A stretch of DNA of 64,000 nt from Papio anubis (Eukaryota; Chordata; Mammalia; Primates; Cercopithecidae), in assembly GCF_008728515.1 (NCBI RefSeq), contig NC_044991.1, positions 44,782,968-44,846,967 of the forward strand, read 5' to 3'. Under the pieces are notes generated by a model, which saw only the letters and a list, made by a program, of their open reading frames with translations, ran no database searches and had not been told where the DNA came from. Position numbers and translations under genes: made by a program. Every line of letters starts with the position of its first letter. The stretch's first letter is position 1. Positions 1 to 11,390 of this stretch are shown piece by piece.

Positions 1-1542
1 AGTCAAAGTAGTGTGAGGTTTCATAATCCATACTGCTTAGATGTGTTTTCGTTTTTGCCGAAGCTCTTAATTTTCCAAAGCCTGAGTTCACTCAATCTGT
101 ATGTGTGCTTCTAGACTAATGGTCCCAAGCTCATTTCATGGCTGGGCCAAATATGATGGCATGATATAAACATGATGGCATTATAGGCTGACAGATGAAC
201 CCCTAAATTCACTTTGTCAACTCATACATGGCTAAATGATAGCCTATTTCAGAGAAATATTGTGAGAAATAACCAAAAGAAAATAAAAGTAACTGAGGCA
301 GATTCTTGTGAAGTCTTTGGAAGAAAAACATGATTAGGAAGGCAACCACCACCACAAAACAAAAACAAAACCAGGCATTTAAATTTACTGTTACTTAATA
401 AAAATCAGCACTTTTGTAATAAAAATGTTTTCCTGCATTTATGAATCTATGTAAATATTTGAATGCAATGGTGTGTATATATGATTGATTTTAAACTATT
501 TGTCTTATAGATAAAATGTTATGTAATAAAAATTAAATAGACTCTTAAGCCAAGAATTAAGGGAATTTAAAAATGCCACATAGCAGTGCTTCTCAGACTA
601 TCTCTGTTATAAAAGACCAGCTTTCAAAAATTTTCAATCCATTGTGGACCAATACTTAAAGTAAAATACAAACAAAAACTCCCCAAATACCACCAAAAAC
701 CAAACATTCAAACAAATTTGAAACTTAAAAATAAAAACTCAAATTTTTGCTTGATTTAGCAGATAAAATTATTAAAAAAAAACATGAGGAACTAGAAAAG
801 AATTGTGAAAACTACACATATTGGTTATTGAAAATGTGCTTATAAAGCAACTAACGTGAATAAAATAATACTCTCTTGTGGGCTGGTAATAAACACTGGG
901 ATGCAGACTGTGTTCTGAGTAACCTGCTTTTTTTCTTTTTTTGGAATAGGCAGCTAAGTAACTTCTTTATGTTTCTTTTCTTTTCTTTCTTTCTTTTTTT
1001 TTTTTTTTGAGATGGAGCTTACTCTGTCTCCCAGGCTGGAGTGCAGTGGTGTGATCTCGGCTCACTGCAATCTCTGCCTTCTAAGTTCAAGCAATTCTCC
1101 TGCCTCAGTCTCCTGTGTAGCTGGGATTACAGGCGTGTGCCACCACACCAGCTAATTTTTTGTATTTTTAGTAGAGATGAGGTTTCACCATGTTGATCAG
1201 TCTGGTCTTGAACTCCTGACCTCAGGTGATCTACCTGCCTTGGCCTCCCAAAGTGCTGGGATTACAGGTGTGAGCCACTGCGCCCGGCCCCAAGCAGGTA
1301 CTATCAGTGGACAGAGAGATTTAAATTCTAGTCTTTTTATATTACCCAATTAAATAATTTTATCCAACTTCAGTGGGAATAAGAAAAAATAATTTTAATA
1401 AATAACTTTGATACCTTTTTTGTATTACCCAATTAAATAACTTAATAATAGGATTTTTGAATGTTATCTTTGCGTGAATTTGTGTAAGTAACTTGTGTAT
1501 TGGTGGAAAGAATGTATACCATCTTTGCCTCTTTTCTTCTAG
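1..1542 (+). other. TASP1: TASP1 intron 1 (3' part)
   Basis: AT-rich intronic sequence upstream of the start-codon exon. Bases 1-970 contain nothing I recognise. An antisense Alu fills 974-1289, and 1290-1542 leads into the acceptor. The stretch just before the exon is pyrimidine-rich and ends in AG at 1541-1542. There is no CpG island or promoter-like sequence, so the noncoding first exon and the promoter should lie upstream of the window. The intron number assumes one noncoding first exon, which is known for the gene but not seen here. Confidence 0.8.
974..1289 (-). mobile_element. Alu, antisense
   Basis: A T-rich tail (974-1008) is followed by the complement of a full dimeric Alu, ending in the complement of the Alu 5' end at 1289. 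It lies about 250 bases upstream of the start-codon exon. I did not find a convincing target-site duplication. Confidence 0.95.
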
Positions 1543-1616
1543 GGTAATTCCTCTCTTGCAGTTACTTTTGGATGGAAGTATGCCCCTTTCTCAATAGAAG
1601 ATGGTAATCTTGGAGA
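1543..1616 (+). promoter_or_regulatory. TASP1: TASP1 5' UTR part of exon 2, with upstream ORFs
   Basis: Leader between the acceptor AG at 1541-1542 and the start codon at 1617. A second AG at 1560-1561 could serve as an alternative acceptor and would start the exon at 1562. Three upstream ATGs lie in either form. ATG 1572 opens an 11-codon ORF that stops at 1605-1607. ATG 1580 opens a 5-codon ORF that stops at 1595-1597. ATG 1601 has A at -3 and G at +4; it runs in the +2 frame across the true start and stops at 1685-1687. This arrangement would be expected to lower translation from the main start. That is inference, as no expression evidence is visible. Confidence 0.7.
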
Positions 1617-1761
1617 ATGACCATGGAGAAGGGGATGAGTTCTGGAGAAGGGCTGCCTTCCAGATCATCTCAGGTTTCGGCTGGTAAAATAACAGCCAAA
1701 GAGTTGGAAGCAAAGCAGTCCTATAAAGAGAAACGAGGCGGCTTTGTGCTTGTTCATGCAG
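1617..1761 (+). CDS. TASP1: Taspase 1, exon 2: start codon to residue 49
   Basis: First coding exon of taspase 1, a threonine-type Ntn-hydrolase that self-cleaves into alpha and beta subunits and then cuts after Asp in nuclear substrates such as KMT2A/MLL. The exon encodes MTMEKGMSSGEG at its start and GGFVLVHAG at its end. The latter opens the first beta strand of the asparaginase-2 fold. It contributes 48 codons plus one base, and Gly49 is split across the next junction. The donor is GCAG|gtaagc. The ATG at 1617 gives the known N-terminus. A second in-frame ATG at 1623 (Met3) has the better context, ACCATGG, and could be used by leaky scanning. Residue 32 is Ala here; I recall Thr in human, which would agree with a non-human primate, but this is from memory. 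The identification rests on continuous protein identity over five exons. Confidence 0.97.
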
Positions 1762-2093
1762 GTAAGCTTTGTGGATAGCTTGGAAGATGCCAATAATGTC
1801 GATTTTTCTTTTTCTGCCTTGAAGTACACTGAGAATCACATTTCACACTTGGAGGAGGCAAAACTGCCAGAGAGGAATTGGAACGAAAGCGATTGTTTGA
1901 CTTTGATATAGTGAAGACCTTTTTTACTCCCCATTTAGAAGATCTTAGAATGGCAGCTCTTCCTTGGTCTTCACTTCCCTACCCCATTATCTACTTTAAC
2001 TATGTAATAGATGTATTTAGGTTAGGTAGTATTAAAGCCACACAAAGTAATTTTTAAACTCTCGTTTATGTTTTTTAAAAATAATGTTGCTGC

Positions 2094-2228
2094 CGGAGGC
2101 TGAGGCAGAAGAATTGCTTGAACCCGGGAGGCAGAAATTGCAGTGAGCCGAGATCGTGCCACTGCACTCCAGCTTGGGCGACAAAGCGAGACTCCATCTC
2201 AAAAAAATAAAATAAAATAAAATAAAAT
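2094..2228 (+). mobile_element. Alu right-arm fragment, sense
   Basis: Only the last third of an Alu is present, from the sequence preceding the right-arm 'gaggctgaggcag' segment to an A-tail that has become (aaaat)n. A short repeated ttgctg-like motif on both sides suggests 5' truncation at insertion. Confidence 0.9.
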
Positions 2229-2313
2229 ATTGCTGAAAAAATTGTATTGATTCCCGTGTTAGACTGTGGGTATATTAGGGCATAATTACACAATTTTTGA
2301 GCTAGTTCACCTT

Positions 2314-2610
2314 CTTTTTTTTTTTTTGAGATGGAGTTTTACTCTCGTCTCCCAGGCTGGAGTGTAGTGGTGCGATCTTGGCTCACTGCAACCTCCACCT
2401 CCCAGGTTCAAGCAATTCACCTGCCTCAGCCACTTGAGTAGCTGGGATTACAGATGTCTGCCATCACATCTGCTAAATTTTTGTATTTTTAGTAGAGATG
2501 GGGTTTCACCATATTGGCCAGGCTGGTCTTGAACTCCTGACCTCGGGTCATCCACCTGCCTCGGCCTCCCAAAGTGCTGGGATTACAGGCGTGAGCCACC
2601 GCACCTGGCC
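2314..2610 (-). mobile_element. Alu, antisense
   Basis: Full-length dimeric Alu complement with a poly-T head. The flanks share ccttctt, a short target-site duplication. Confidence 0.95.
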
Positions 2611-2621
2611 CCCCTTCTTAA

Positions 2622-2722
2622 TATTTTAAGTGAGGAACCTTAAGACAAGAGAAATTAAGTGACTTAAGTGACTTCAGCCACATTGCTGGTTGGTGCTAGA
2701 GCTAGCATAAGAAACACCTAAG
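2622..2722 (-). mobile_element. MIR fragment, antisense
   Basis: Degenerate complement of the MIR core. The order of the 'gtgaggaa', 'agtgacttc' and 'tggtgctagagctag' segments matches the MIR tRNA-related and core region. It is interrupted on its left side by the Alu at 2314-2610. Confidence 0.65.
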
Positions 2723-3950
2723 TAGGCCCTTATGTCTCTGTCTAGTGCTTTTGATGCTATGTCAGCCTGTGATCTTTCTGCTTCAGAGGACCATGAGGAC
2801 AGACAGAGTGAAGTTCATCCCCTGGGTCTCTCATTTTGAAAGGTCTTGGGTTACAGAGCAGTGCTGCTCTGCCCAGGTTTCCTCAGCAGGCTCTTTTTCC
2901 TTTGGCCATTTTTATTTCCTTGCATTCAGAGTCTACTTTCCATGACCTCCGTGAAGAGAGAAGGAATGTCTGGGTTTCCTTTTAACTTTCCCTGGGTAGT
3001 TAAGCAAGATGACAGCAGGATTAGCTTTGATATGGAATGAGGAGTAGAACTGTTTCTTCTTGTGAGACTGGTGTCCTGCCTGGCCATTAACCTTTGGCCA
3101 TATCTAGACTGGGCAACCTGAGAAGCCTTATGTGAATCTAATCCAGAGTATCTAAAAAAATCCAAAAAAACAAAAACGAGGTTTAATTCCATTTTCTCAC
3201 AGGTGCTTTTATAAGGAGGTGAGGTAAATTTACAGAAATAACCCAGTTAAAAGTAGACCTGGGACTAGAGCTTCTGCCTTCAGACTCCTAGTCTGTGTTC
3301 TCTCCACTACACTATGTTGATCATGCATCTTCCATGATCTTCCATGATAACAGTGAGTTACCATATTCAGAGTGAGGGTTTGGAAAGTGTAAAACAAAGG
3401 TCTGAACGTTGTAACAGGCAATAACATAAAGCTTCAATTAGTTGGAAAGCCTTACTTTCTATAACTATCATGACCCTGTCCCTCCTCTCTTAGACAAAGA
3501 CTAGATGATAATGGCCCTGCCAACCTTAAATAATGGAATTCAGAAGCTGTGATTCAATGTAGAGCTTATTCCCGCACAAAGCTTGAGCATGTCCACCTGG
3601 GAAACACTGACTCCAAACAAACGGGGTCAGTGTTCCAAAGTGGAGAAGTTAAAGTTTCATTTATATAAGTAGAGATAGAAAAAGTGTAGCAGGATGATAA
3701 CATTTTCCATAGGAGACCAGTGCATAAGTTACAGCAATTTGATTGGTTACAGATTGCTACATCCTGAGGAAGATTACTTTTTACTTTGTGAGAAGGGGGA
3801 GTGATTTGAGAGGATCTTATCTCTGGTGTTGTTTGATCTTCCTAATTATTTACAGGAAAAAGGCAAAAGTTGCAACTGCGTGTTGTGTGACTCAGGCTGC
3901 ATAGCCACCTTCTTCTCAAGGCTCAGAATGATGTAATGGTTCAACAGTTT

Positions 3951-4230
3951 TTTTTTTTCTTTTTTTTGAGACTAAGTTTCGCTCTTGTCGCCCAGGCTGC
4001 AGTGGTGTGATCTTGGCTTACTGCAAGCTTCACAATTCTCCTGCCTCAGCCTCCTGAGTAGCTGGGATTACAGGCACTTGCCACCATGCCCGGCTAATTT
4101 TTGTATGTTTAGTAGAGATGGGGTTTTACCATGTTGACCGGGCTGGTCTCAAACTCCTGACCTCAGGTGATCCACCCTCCTCGGCCTCCCAAAGTGTTGG
4201 GATTACAGGCATGAGCCACTGCGCCCAGCT
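3951..4230 (-). mobile_element. Alu, antisense, with 13-base TSD
   Basis: Complement of an Alu with a poly-T head. The target-site duplication ggttcaacagttt is intact at 3938-3950 and 4231-4243. The left arm is slightly shortened. Confidence 0.95.
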
Positions 4231-5195
4231 GGTTCAACAGTTTTAACTTTGAATTATTTAATTTCATACTCTCAGGTAAAGGTTGGTGCTGGGGGCCAGC
4301 AAGAAGAGTAGGAACTCTTGAGTTATGGTAGGATATTGTGTGAATTAAGTGACCCTCACTTCTAAATTATTAGAAAGTCAGAGTGATTGATTATGCAGAA
4401 GTGTGTATAAAATTCATGTCCTCATCCAGTGTAGAGCAGTTTTTTTAGCACTAGAGTAGACTTGCCCAAACTTTTGTGATTCATGTAGTAGATTCTTGAT
4501 TTTTCCCACTGCCTATACTGTTTTATCTAATACTCAAACAACTAAACACTTTTTTAGCTTAACATTTGAAAGATGAAGTTTATGGTTACTTAAATGAAAT
4601 AGCAGTATTACTTGCCATAAAGAGAAAATAACTTTAAACACAGTGCAGTCAAAACACTGTAATTAAATTTTAACTAGATCCTATTTGTCAGTGGCTTGGA
4701 TCCTGAGCCTACCTTTCCATTGCTAAACAGGGAAATTAGCAAGTGTTAACCAGGACTTAAAGATATAAGGGGGCTCTGCTGAGACTTTTCTCTTATTATT
4801 TCAAAAGGATTTACATGTTAAGGCTATTAAATCCCCTTGTCCATGACACTGAAGTCATCTCTTTGGAATAGTATCCCGTGCTTTAGGAAATGCTGCTGAA
4901 AGACTGGGACCTCTGAGATCTACGACAGCCAACTTGAGATCACCTATTCTTATAGAACAGTGAAGGGAGGCCTGTTAAATATTGGCACAGGCTCTGTGAA
5001 TGTTCAGAGTTCTCTTGAAAAACAGGTTTAGGATTTGGGTATATTGTGGATTCTGGTGGCTTGGGCATCTCTGCTTTCCTGACTCCTTGTATGACATTTT
5101 CGTGGGTGAGTGCTTTCTCTACCTTGAGGAAAGGTGGGTTAGGTTTGTGTCAGAGTCTGCAGACCTGTAGGAATTCTAAGGCCTAGAGATGTAGC

Positions 5196-5506
5196 TTTTT
5201 TGTTTTTGTTTTTTGTTTTTTTTGAGTCAGAGTCTCACTCTGTTGCCCAGGCTGAAGTTCAGCGGCACGATCTTGGTTCACTGCAACCTCTGCCTCCCAG
5301 GTTCAAGCGATTCCTGTACCTCAGCCCCCTGAGTAGCTGGGATTACAGGCATGTGCCACCATGCATGGCTAATGTTTTTGTATTTTTAGGAGAAATGGGG
5401 TTTCTGCATGTTGGCCAGAATGGTCTCAAACTTCTGGCCTCAAGTGATCCTCCCGCCTCGGCCTCCCAAAGTGCTGGGATTATAGGCATGAGCCACTGCA
5501 TTTGGC
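5196..5506 (-). mobile_element. Alu, antisense, with TSD
   Basis: Complement of an Alu headed by (ttttg)n-like tail sequence. Both flanks carry cctagagatgtag, a 13-base target-site duplication. Confidence 0.95.
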
Positions 5507-6397
5507 CTAGAGATGTAGTTCTTAACCTTCCTTACATTGGACCCCTATGGGGCTTTAGGGGTGGGTAGGGATAGGTGGTTCAGTGCTCTGTTAACAAACT
5601 TTGATTAGAGAGAGGCCTAATTAAGAGAGTTTAAGGGCTCTTGTCTTTGTCTCCTTCTTGTTTAGATTATTGTTAAGTCCCTAACTAAGCAAGTTATGTG
5701 TCCTTGTAGGGAAACCATTTTATTCAGAGCCATTCTCTTGAGAAAGTTCTTGGGTATTTGATTAAAAGACAGAGACCACTAGGAATTCTAATAGAGTCAT
5801 GAATGTACTGTCACTTAGCTTTCAGAGACACCCTGAGCTGCACTCTAGCGGGTGAGAGGATGTGAAGTGTTTGGTTAGGAATGGTATAGTTGGTGGTGGT
5901 TGTGGACATGTGAGATGTAAGACGCCTCAACTTCAAATGTTGTTCAGAAGCAATCCAGCTTTCTGAGTTGTTCTTATGAATTCCAGATTTGAAACAGTAA
6001 CTTCCCAAATGGCAGGGGCTTTCTGACGGTTTGCAAAGAGGAACCTGGAGGGACTTTGTCCCTGACACCTTCTGGGTTATTAGCTCCAGATCAAAAGAAT
6101 TCCTGGTTTTAGAAAGAAGTTCTTGAAAAGAAGAGGGGAGGTGACTTGGTGAAGCCTCTTTGGGGACATGAGCTATTTTTAGGGCTTTTGGCAGGAAAAG
6201 GGCTTTTGAAAATGGAGATAAGGCATGGTATTAAAAAGGCTTACATTGGAGAAAAAAGTTATAAAACTCCATACAGTTAGGGCAATAGTTTTGTTTTTTA
6301 CTAGGACAGCATCAGTTTATATGGAGTATTTTTATAACGTAAGCAAGGTCTCTTGATATTTTAATAATTAACAACTGGATTTTATTTTCTACTATAG

Positions 6398-6465
6398 GTG
6401 CAGGTTATCATTCTGAATCCAAAGCCAAGGAATATAAACATGTATGCAAACGAGCTTGTCAGAAG
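6398..6465 (+). CDS. TASP1: Taspase 1, exon 3: residues 49-71
   Basis: A 68-base exon between actatag and AGAAG|gtacga. It completes Gly49 and adds 22 codons reading AGYHSESKAKEYKHVCKRACQK, ending in phase 0. In the family this segment continues the first strand and enters the first helix of the alpha subunit. The length is not a multiple of three, so skipping it would shift the frame. The protein identity is unambiguous when joined to exons 2 and 4. Confidence 0.97.
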
Positions 6466-8144
6466 GTACGAACACAATGTGTATGATCTAAGCATTTCAG
6501 TTTTGAACATAAAGCAATTTTACCTTGAAATTTAACATTTAAAAGTTTCGTTTCTAGGACAGTCTTGTGGTTTGGACTATGAAATTATTTTGCTCGTTTT
6601 TGTAGGGGATCGTTTTGTGTTGTTTTGTGTTTTTTCTCCACATGATGCTTAGCTCTTTCCCCTCTTTCCCAGATTAAAGTCTGTATTTTTGTAATTGTGG
6701 GCACACAATCGTATCTCTTTTAATCGTTGCAATGATGTTGAACTTCTGTAGACAGAAGGATAGAGAAAACAGCTTAAAGGCAGTCAATGTGTTTTTCCAT
6801 GAAGGGAAAAAAATAAATAAAATTAAAATGGGTGCTTTTTTAAGAGAGATTATCCTATACTTTTTCATTCTGTTTTTCATGACATAGTTTGTATCATAGC
6901 AAGTTCATTGTCATTCCAGAGTTCAGCTTTGCCCTTGTACTCAGTTGTGCTTTTTTCCCATTGGTTTTTGAGGTTTTGCTAAATTGTTGAATATTTAATG
7001 TGGAGACAGGAATGGACTCAGAAGAAATGTTTGTTTTTATTTTGATTCTTACTGGCCTTGTAGGCAAACCTTCCATGACTTTTTATGCAAACAGAATCTA
7101 GTTGAGTAATGTATATCAAGTAAATACGGGTCTCTCTCTGCTCTTTTCATTGATATTTACATAACATTAAAAAGAAGATTACACTTTGTCAGAGAGTCAA
7201 GCTTTTTCTTATGAATGAAGTCCTATAAATAAGAATATTTTGTTACGGGGATTTTGTTCTTTTGAAATTTATAATAATAAAGCTAAAAGTTCTCTAAGCT
7301 ATTTTATATTTTTTCTTATTTTTCAAAGTGTGAAATTTTTCTATCATCTGAAAATAAATGGGTTTTATATAACTATAGTCCTAGAAATCTAATACATTTA
7401 AATTGTATACTTAGCCTTTTTAATATTTACAATGAATAAACTTCTTAAAAGTTTAGGAATACAGTTCTTAGTTTTTGAGCTTTCTCTTTGTTGACTAAAT
7501 TGGAATGTTAATAATTCATTTATAAATGACTTTCCCTTCTCTCTCTTTTCCTCTCCTAATTTATGCTCAAGACCAGGTGATTTTATAGAGCTTTACTCTG
7601 TGTAGTTTATATTACAAAATAATATGATATATCTTGATTTAGAATTTACATTGTAGTATCCAAAATGTTTTTGTCAAATGTATGCTTTTATCCTCAGATT
7701 CTGGCATGCCCCTGTGACTGAGAGTCACTTCTTTTTAGGTATAGAGAGCATTAACAGTGGGAGGAGAAATGATTAGTTTGTGATTTAGTTATCTATATAA
7801 AATATGAATTGTCAGGATATTTGAACCAAACTGGGTCATACAATTTCTGTGGCTATTTTGAATTGCCTTACAATGAATGAAGCTTACTAAATTCCTTGTA
7901 CTTTTCATTTAATAGTTAGATTTTATTGTTTTAATTTGAATAATATTAAGTGAGCCATATTACCAATTAACCTAGATATAAACACTTGCTTGTTTTAAAT
8001 CTGAGTAGTTTATGCCTTAAAGTATGGAATGGAACTAGTGGTCAATTTTTATTAATCTGAGTGTCTCCCATACTTCTTTAAGCTTTTGGAAAGTTTGAGA
8101 AGTTGGAATTTTGCAATGAATAATCTCTCCCCTTGGTTTCATAG
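6466..8144 (+). other. TASP1: TASP1 intron 3
   Basis: Phase-0 intron of 1.7 kb. It is AT-rich and contains no Alu, L1 or LTR that I can recognise, unusual compared with the rest of the window. The donor is gtacga; the acceptor is preceded by a weak pyrimidine tract and ends in ttcatag. Confidence 0.9.
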
Positions 8145-8213
8145 GCAATTGAAAAGCTGCAGGCTGGTGCTCTTGCAACTGACGCAGTGACTGCAGCACT
8201 GGTGGAACTTGAG
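8145..8213 (+). CDS. TASP1: Taspase 1, exon 4: residues 72-94
   Basis: A 69-base exon encoding 23 residues, AIEKLQAGALATDAVTAALVELE, between ttcatag and GAG|gtattt. Both borders are phase 0, so this is the one exon in the window that could be skipped without changing the frame. The residues form an amphipathic helix of the asparaginase-2 fold next to the active-site strand. Loss would probably destabilise the enzyme (inference). Confidence 0.97.
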
Positions 8214-9314
8214 GTATTTCTTTTCTCTGTTTTATTTAAAATATTTGTGAGTTTATCTTTATTGTTCTTAAATGACATGAAACTGTTAAGTTAGTCAACC
8301 ATAAATTATATGACCAGTGTTTCCCACCAGTATTAGCAAAGTTATAAAGAAGCCTATGATATTGTTTTTTTCATTGGTGACTTTTCTGAGTAATATAAAA
8401 GTTGGTTAAATTCCTTTCTTTTTTCTTTCTTTTTTTTTTTTTTTTATGAGATTCATGAATACAAAAGTTAATGATTGGATGCTTAAGTTTCACGTTTTCA
8501 GTAGGAAAATCCTTGAAGTTAACCCCCCAAAAGTGATGTATGTTCTGTTGGTTTAAAATAAAAAAAAATTCCAACTGTCTAGAAGTGCCTAAAGCAGAAG
8601 GGGCAGATTCTTCGTGATCCTAACAGATACATACTGTGAAATTGTGTGCTGTGACGTGTGTCTTGTCCCAGTGTTATGGTTAGGTTTGTCCACAGTTTAC
8701 TATGGACCTCAAAGAATTGAGTGGGGAGGCTCTCACTTTTGCCATAATTTTTTATACTCTAGAGAGAGGCTCTCTCAGTTCTTTTGATTTGGAACTTTGA
8801 TGAATTTGTGCAAGGGATATTGAGGGCTTCAGAAGATTGACTTGCTGCTCAAACTTGGAGAAGATAGATTTGTGTCAATCAATTGAGAGGATTATTGTGA
8901 AAAATATTTTTCCGGTTGAGAATACTACTTAGGGAATCAAGTAAGACATGATGACAAAAACAATGATGAGTTTGAGGGAGGAGATGATAGTTAAAGTTAA
9001 CATTTCCAGGTTGACTGGGTTGTGGCCCTTGTATTTGGGCTCTCATGCCAACACACGTACCCTTTCATGCCTTTCCTTGTGAAAATTGCCCAGGTGTTTA
9101 CCAAAAGTTCTAGCCGTGTTTTCTGTATATTCTCATGCTTAATTGTGGACCTGAGCTTTTGATCATGCTTTGTAGATTTTAATTTCTCTTGGTTGTGTCA
9201 TATTGGTCCTAATGTAGTCAAGAAAGGTGAAAGTATATGGTGGGCACCTACTTCTATTGAATCTGACATGGGGATGTGTGATGCCCTCCTAATATGACTG
9301 ATACCATTTCATAC

Positions 9315-9525
9315 CAGCTCTACCAGTCATTAGCCATGTGTCCCTGGGTGTGGCACAGTCTGTCCTTGACTCAGTTTCCCTATTTATTATATAAGGATAA
9401 TAATTCCCACTTCATAGAGTTGTGAAGATTAACTGAGTTAGTATATGAATGATATATGACAATCTCTTAAAACAGTGTGTGGTATGTAGTAAGCACCCCA
9501 TAACTGTCAGCAATTATTACAGTTA
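9315..9525 (+). mobile_element. MIR, sense
   Basis: An old SINE that follows the MIR consensus in order: a 'ccatgtgtccctggg' segment, 'ctcagtttccc', 'aaggataataat', 'gttgtgaagattaa' and a 'gtagtaagcacc' end. It is the only repeat I recognise between exon 4 and 10.17 kb. Confidence 0.85.
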
Positions 9526-10191
9526 CGAGATGCTTTGGAAATGGTATGTATGAGGTGAATATTTATAGTAACTATTAATGACAATTTTTACAGCATCAAA
9601 GAGAGGTTAACTATATGTTAAGGATAAGAGGAGAAAAATGACATAAGAAAGAAGATAGATGTATTTACCACCAAATGTTACCTTTACTCAAAACAGATAC
9701 ACAAAGAGGGCTTAATCTAACTTAACTAATTCAATTGTTAGTTGAAAATTACTTGCATAGAGTCAGTGTAGGTCTCGGAGAGAAAAGCTGGAGAATGTAC
9801 TAGAATGGCAATTATGAATGCAAAACTGAATAAAGTAAAGTTTCTCTTTTCATCTTAGAATAACTTTACTTTTCCTAAGTCATACTTATATATCATGTTT
9901 AATATTTCATTCTATTTTCCCTTAGTGTTAAATCCTACTTTTAAGGGGTTTACTTATTTATACTTAAAAATGATAAAAATACATTTTGAAATAATGAATT
10001 TCTCCTGAGTAAGTGGACTTATAGTTTCGAATAACCTGTGTTTTTTTTTTTTAAGAGTGTGGATATGAATTTAAAGGAAAAAAAATTCTTGTTCTGTTAT
10101 TTTTGATTGGAATAAGTCATAAGGATAATGGTAGCATAGAATTCTTCCCCAAGTGACTTTAGTGCATCCCACACTTCAACTTTTAGTTATT

Positions 10192-10201
10192 TTATTTTAT
10201 T

Positions 10202-10256
<55 letters not shown>

Positions 10257-10531
10257 ATTCTCACTCTGTAGCCCAAGCTGGAGTGCAGTGGTGCGATCTT
10301 GGCTCACTGCAACCTCCGCCTCCCACGCTCAAGCAATTCTTGTGCCTCAGCCTCCCGAGTAGCTGGGACTACAGGCATGCACCACCACACCCGGCTAATT
10401 TTTGTTTTTTTTTAGTAGAGACAAGGTTTCACCATGTTGAACAGGGTGGTCTTGAACTCCTGAGCTCAGGTGATCCACCCACCTTGGCCTCCCAAAGTGC
10501 TGCAGTTACAGGCGTGAACCACCTTGCCTGG
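10192..10531 (-). mobile_element. Alu, antisense, tail turned into microsatellite
   Basis: Complement of an Alu whose A-tail has been replaced by (TA)n and (GA)n, seen at the left end. The cttcaactttta target-site duplication is present at about 10174 and 10531, which places the microsatellite inside the insertion. Confidence 0.93.
10200..10253. repeat. Compound (TA)n(GA)n microsatellite
   Basis: About 12 TA units run directly into about 15 GA units. It sits where the Alu tail should be and is likely length-polymorphic. Confidence 0.95.
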
Positions 10532-11356
10532 CTTCAACTTTTAATTATTAAATGTGTGGAAGAATTTCAATTAATTATCTTTAACAATTAATTTTTCTAT
10601 GGACTCTTTGATTGAAATATATGTTAATACTTCAAGGTTAAGCTTACACTAACTGGAAGAATTTTCCTAAATCTTAAGAATTACATTGGAAATCATGCTT
10701 ATACTGCCCCGGGCAGTTTCTCTCACCTTGCATAATTGTGATTCATTACCTTGAAACAGGATAGGTTTTCAGATGGAGTTCAGTTGGGAAAGTATTGTAA
10801 TAGCTTGGGTCAATGGAAAGATGTGTAAGAAGATTGGATTCTAATATTTGCTGTACTTCGAGAAATATAAGTAGCAGTATTGAGTCCTTTCAGAATACTG
10901 AAAAGTGCTGAGAAAAATTCTGGAGAGCCTTCTTTATTATGTTTAAATTGAGAATAAACACTTATCTTTAATTTTGGTCAGTTTATTCAGTTAAGTCATG
11001 TCTGAATTATTGAACAGATGCAAACAGTCACTATTCTCTTTTTTTTAGACTTTGGGATATACTTTTTGATTTAAAAAATGATATTCTTGCCACTGAGCTT
11101 AAGGAAACAATAAATAAACATTTTAAAAACTTGCCTGTTATATTATTACTTAGGCAGATGTTGAAATTGATGTGAATTTCTTAAATACTAATTGTGGATT
11201 GAAGTGACTGAAACAGTTTAGTGGTCTTTATTGCCTAGAAAGAGCATCTGGCCGTATATTTAAAAAATGTGATAATTTGTATTTTCCCAAATGGTGAAAA
11301 AGTACACTGATCTTAGCTCCATGTGGTGGAGGAGGAAGAGACCAGGCAAAAGAAAT

Positions 11357-11390
11357 TGTGTGTGTGTGTGTATTTACACACACACACACA
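11357..11390. repeat. (TG)n-(CA)n perfect hairpin
   Basis: A TG run and a CA run face each other with a two-base centre. Bases 11357-11372 pair with 11375-11390, giving 16-base arms. I see no recognisable repeat around it. Confidence 0.9.

Larger units (their letters stand above)
1762..6397 (+). other. TASP1: TASP1 intron 2
   Basis: Phase-1 intron of 4.6 kb, donor gtaagc and acceptor actatag. It holds four Alu copies and an antisense MIR. The 2725-3937 stretch contains no repeat I can name, although about 3460-3910 has the look of an old LTR (inference only). I recognise nothing in 4243-5180 or 5520-6397. Confidence 0.9.

Noticed and set aside
3460..3910. Possible ERV LTR
   Set aside because: The texture resembles an old LTR, but I found no terminal TG/CA with a duplication and cannot name a family.
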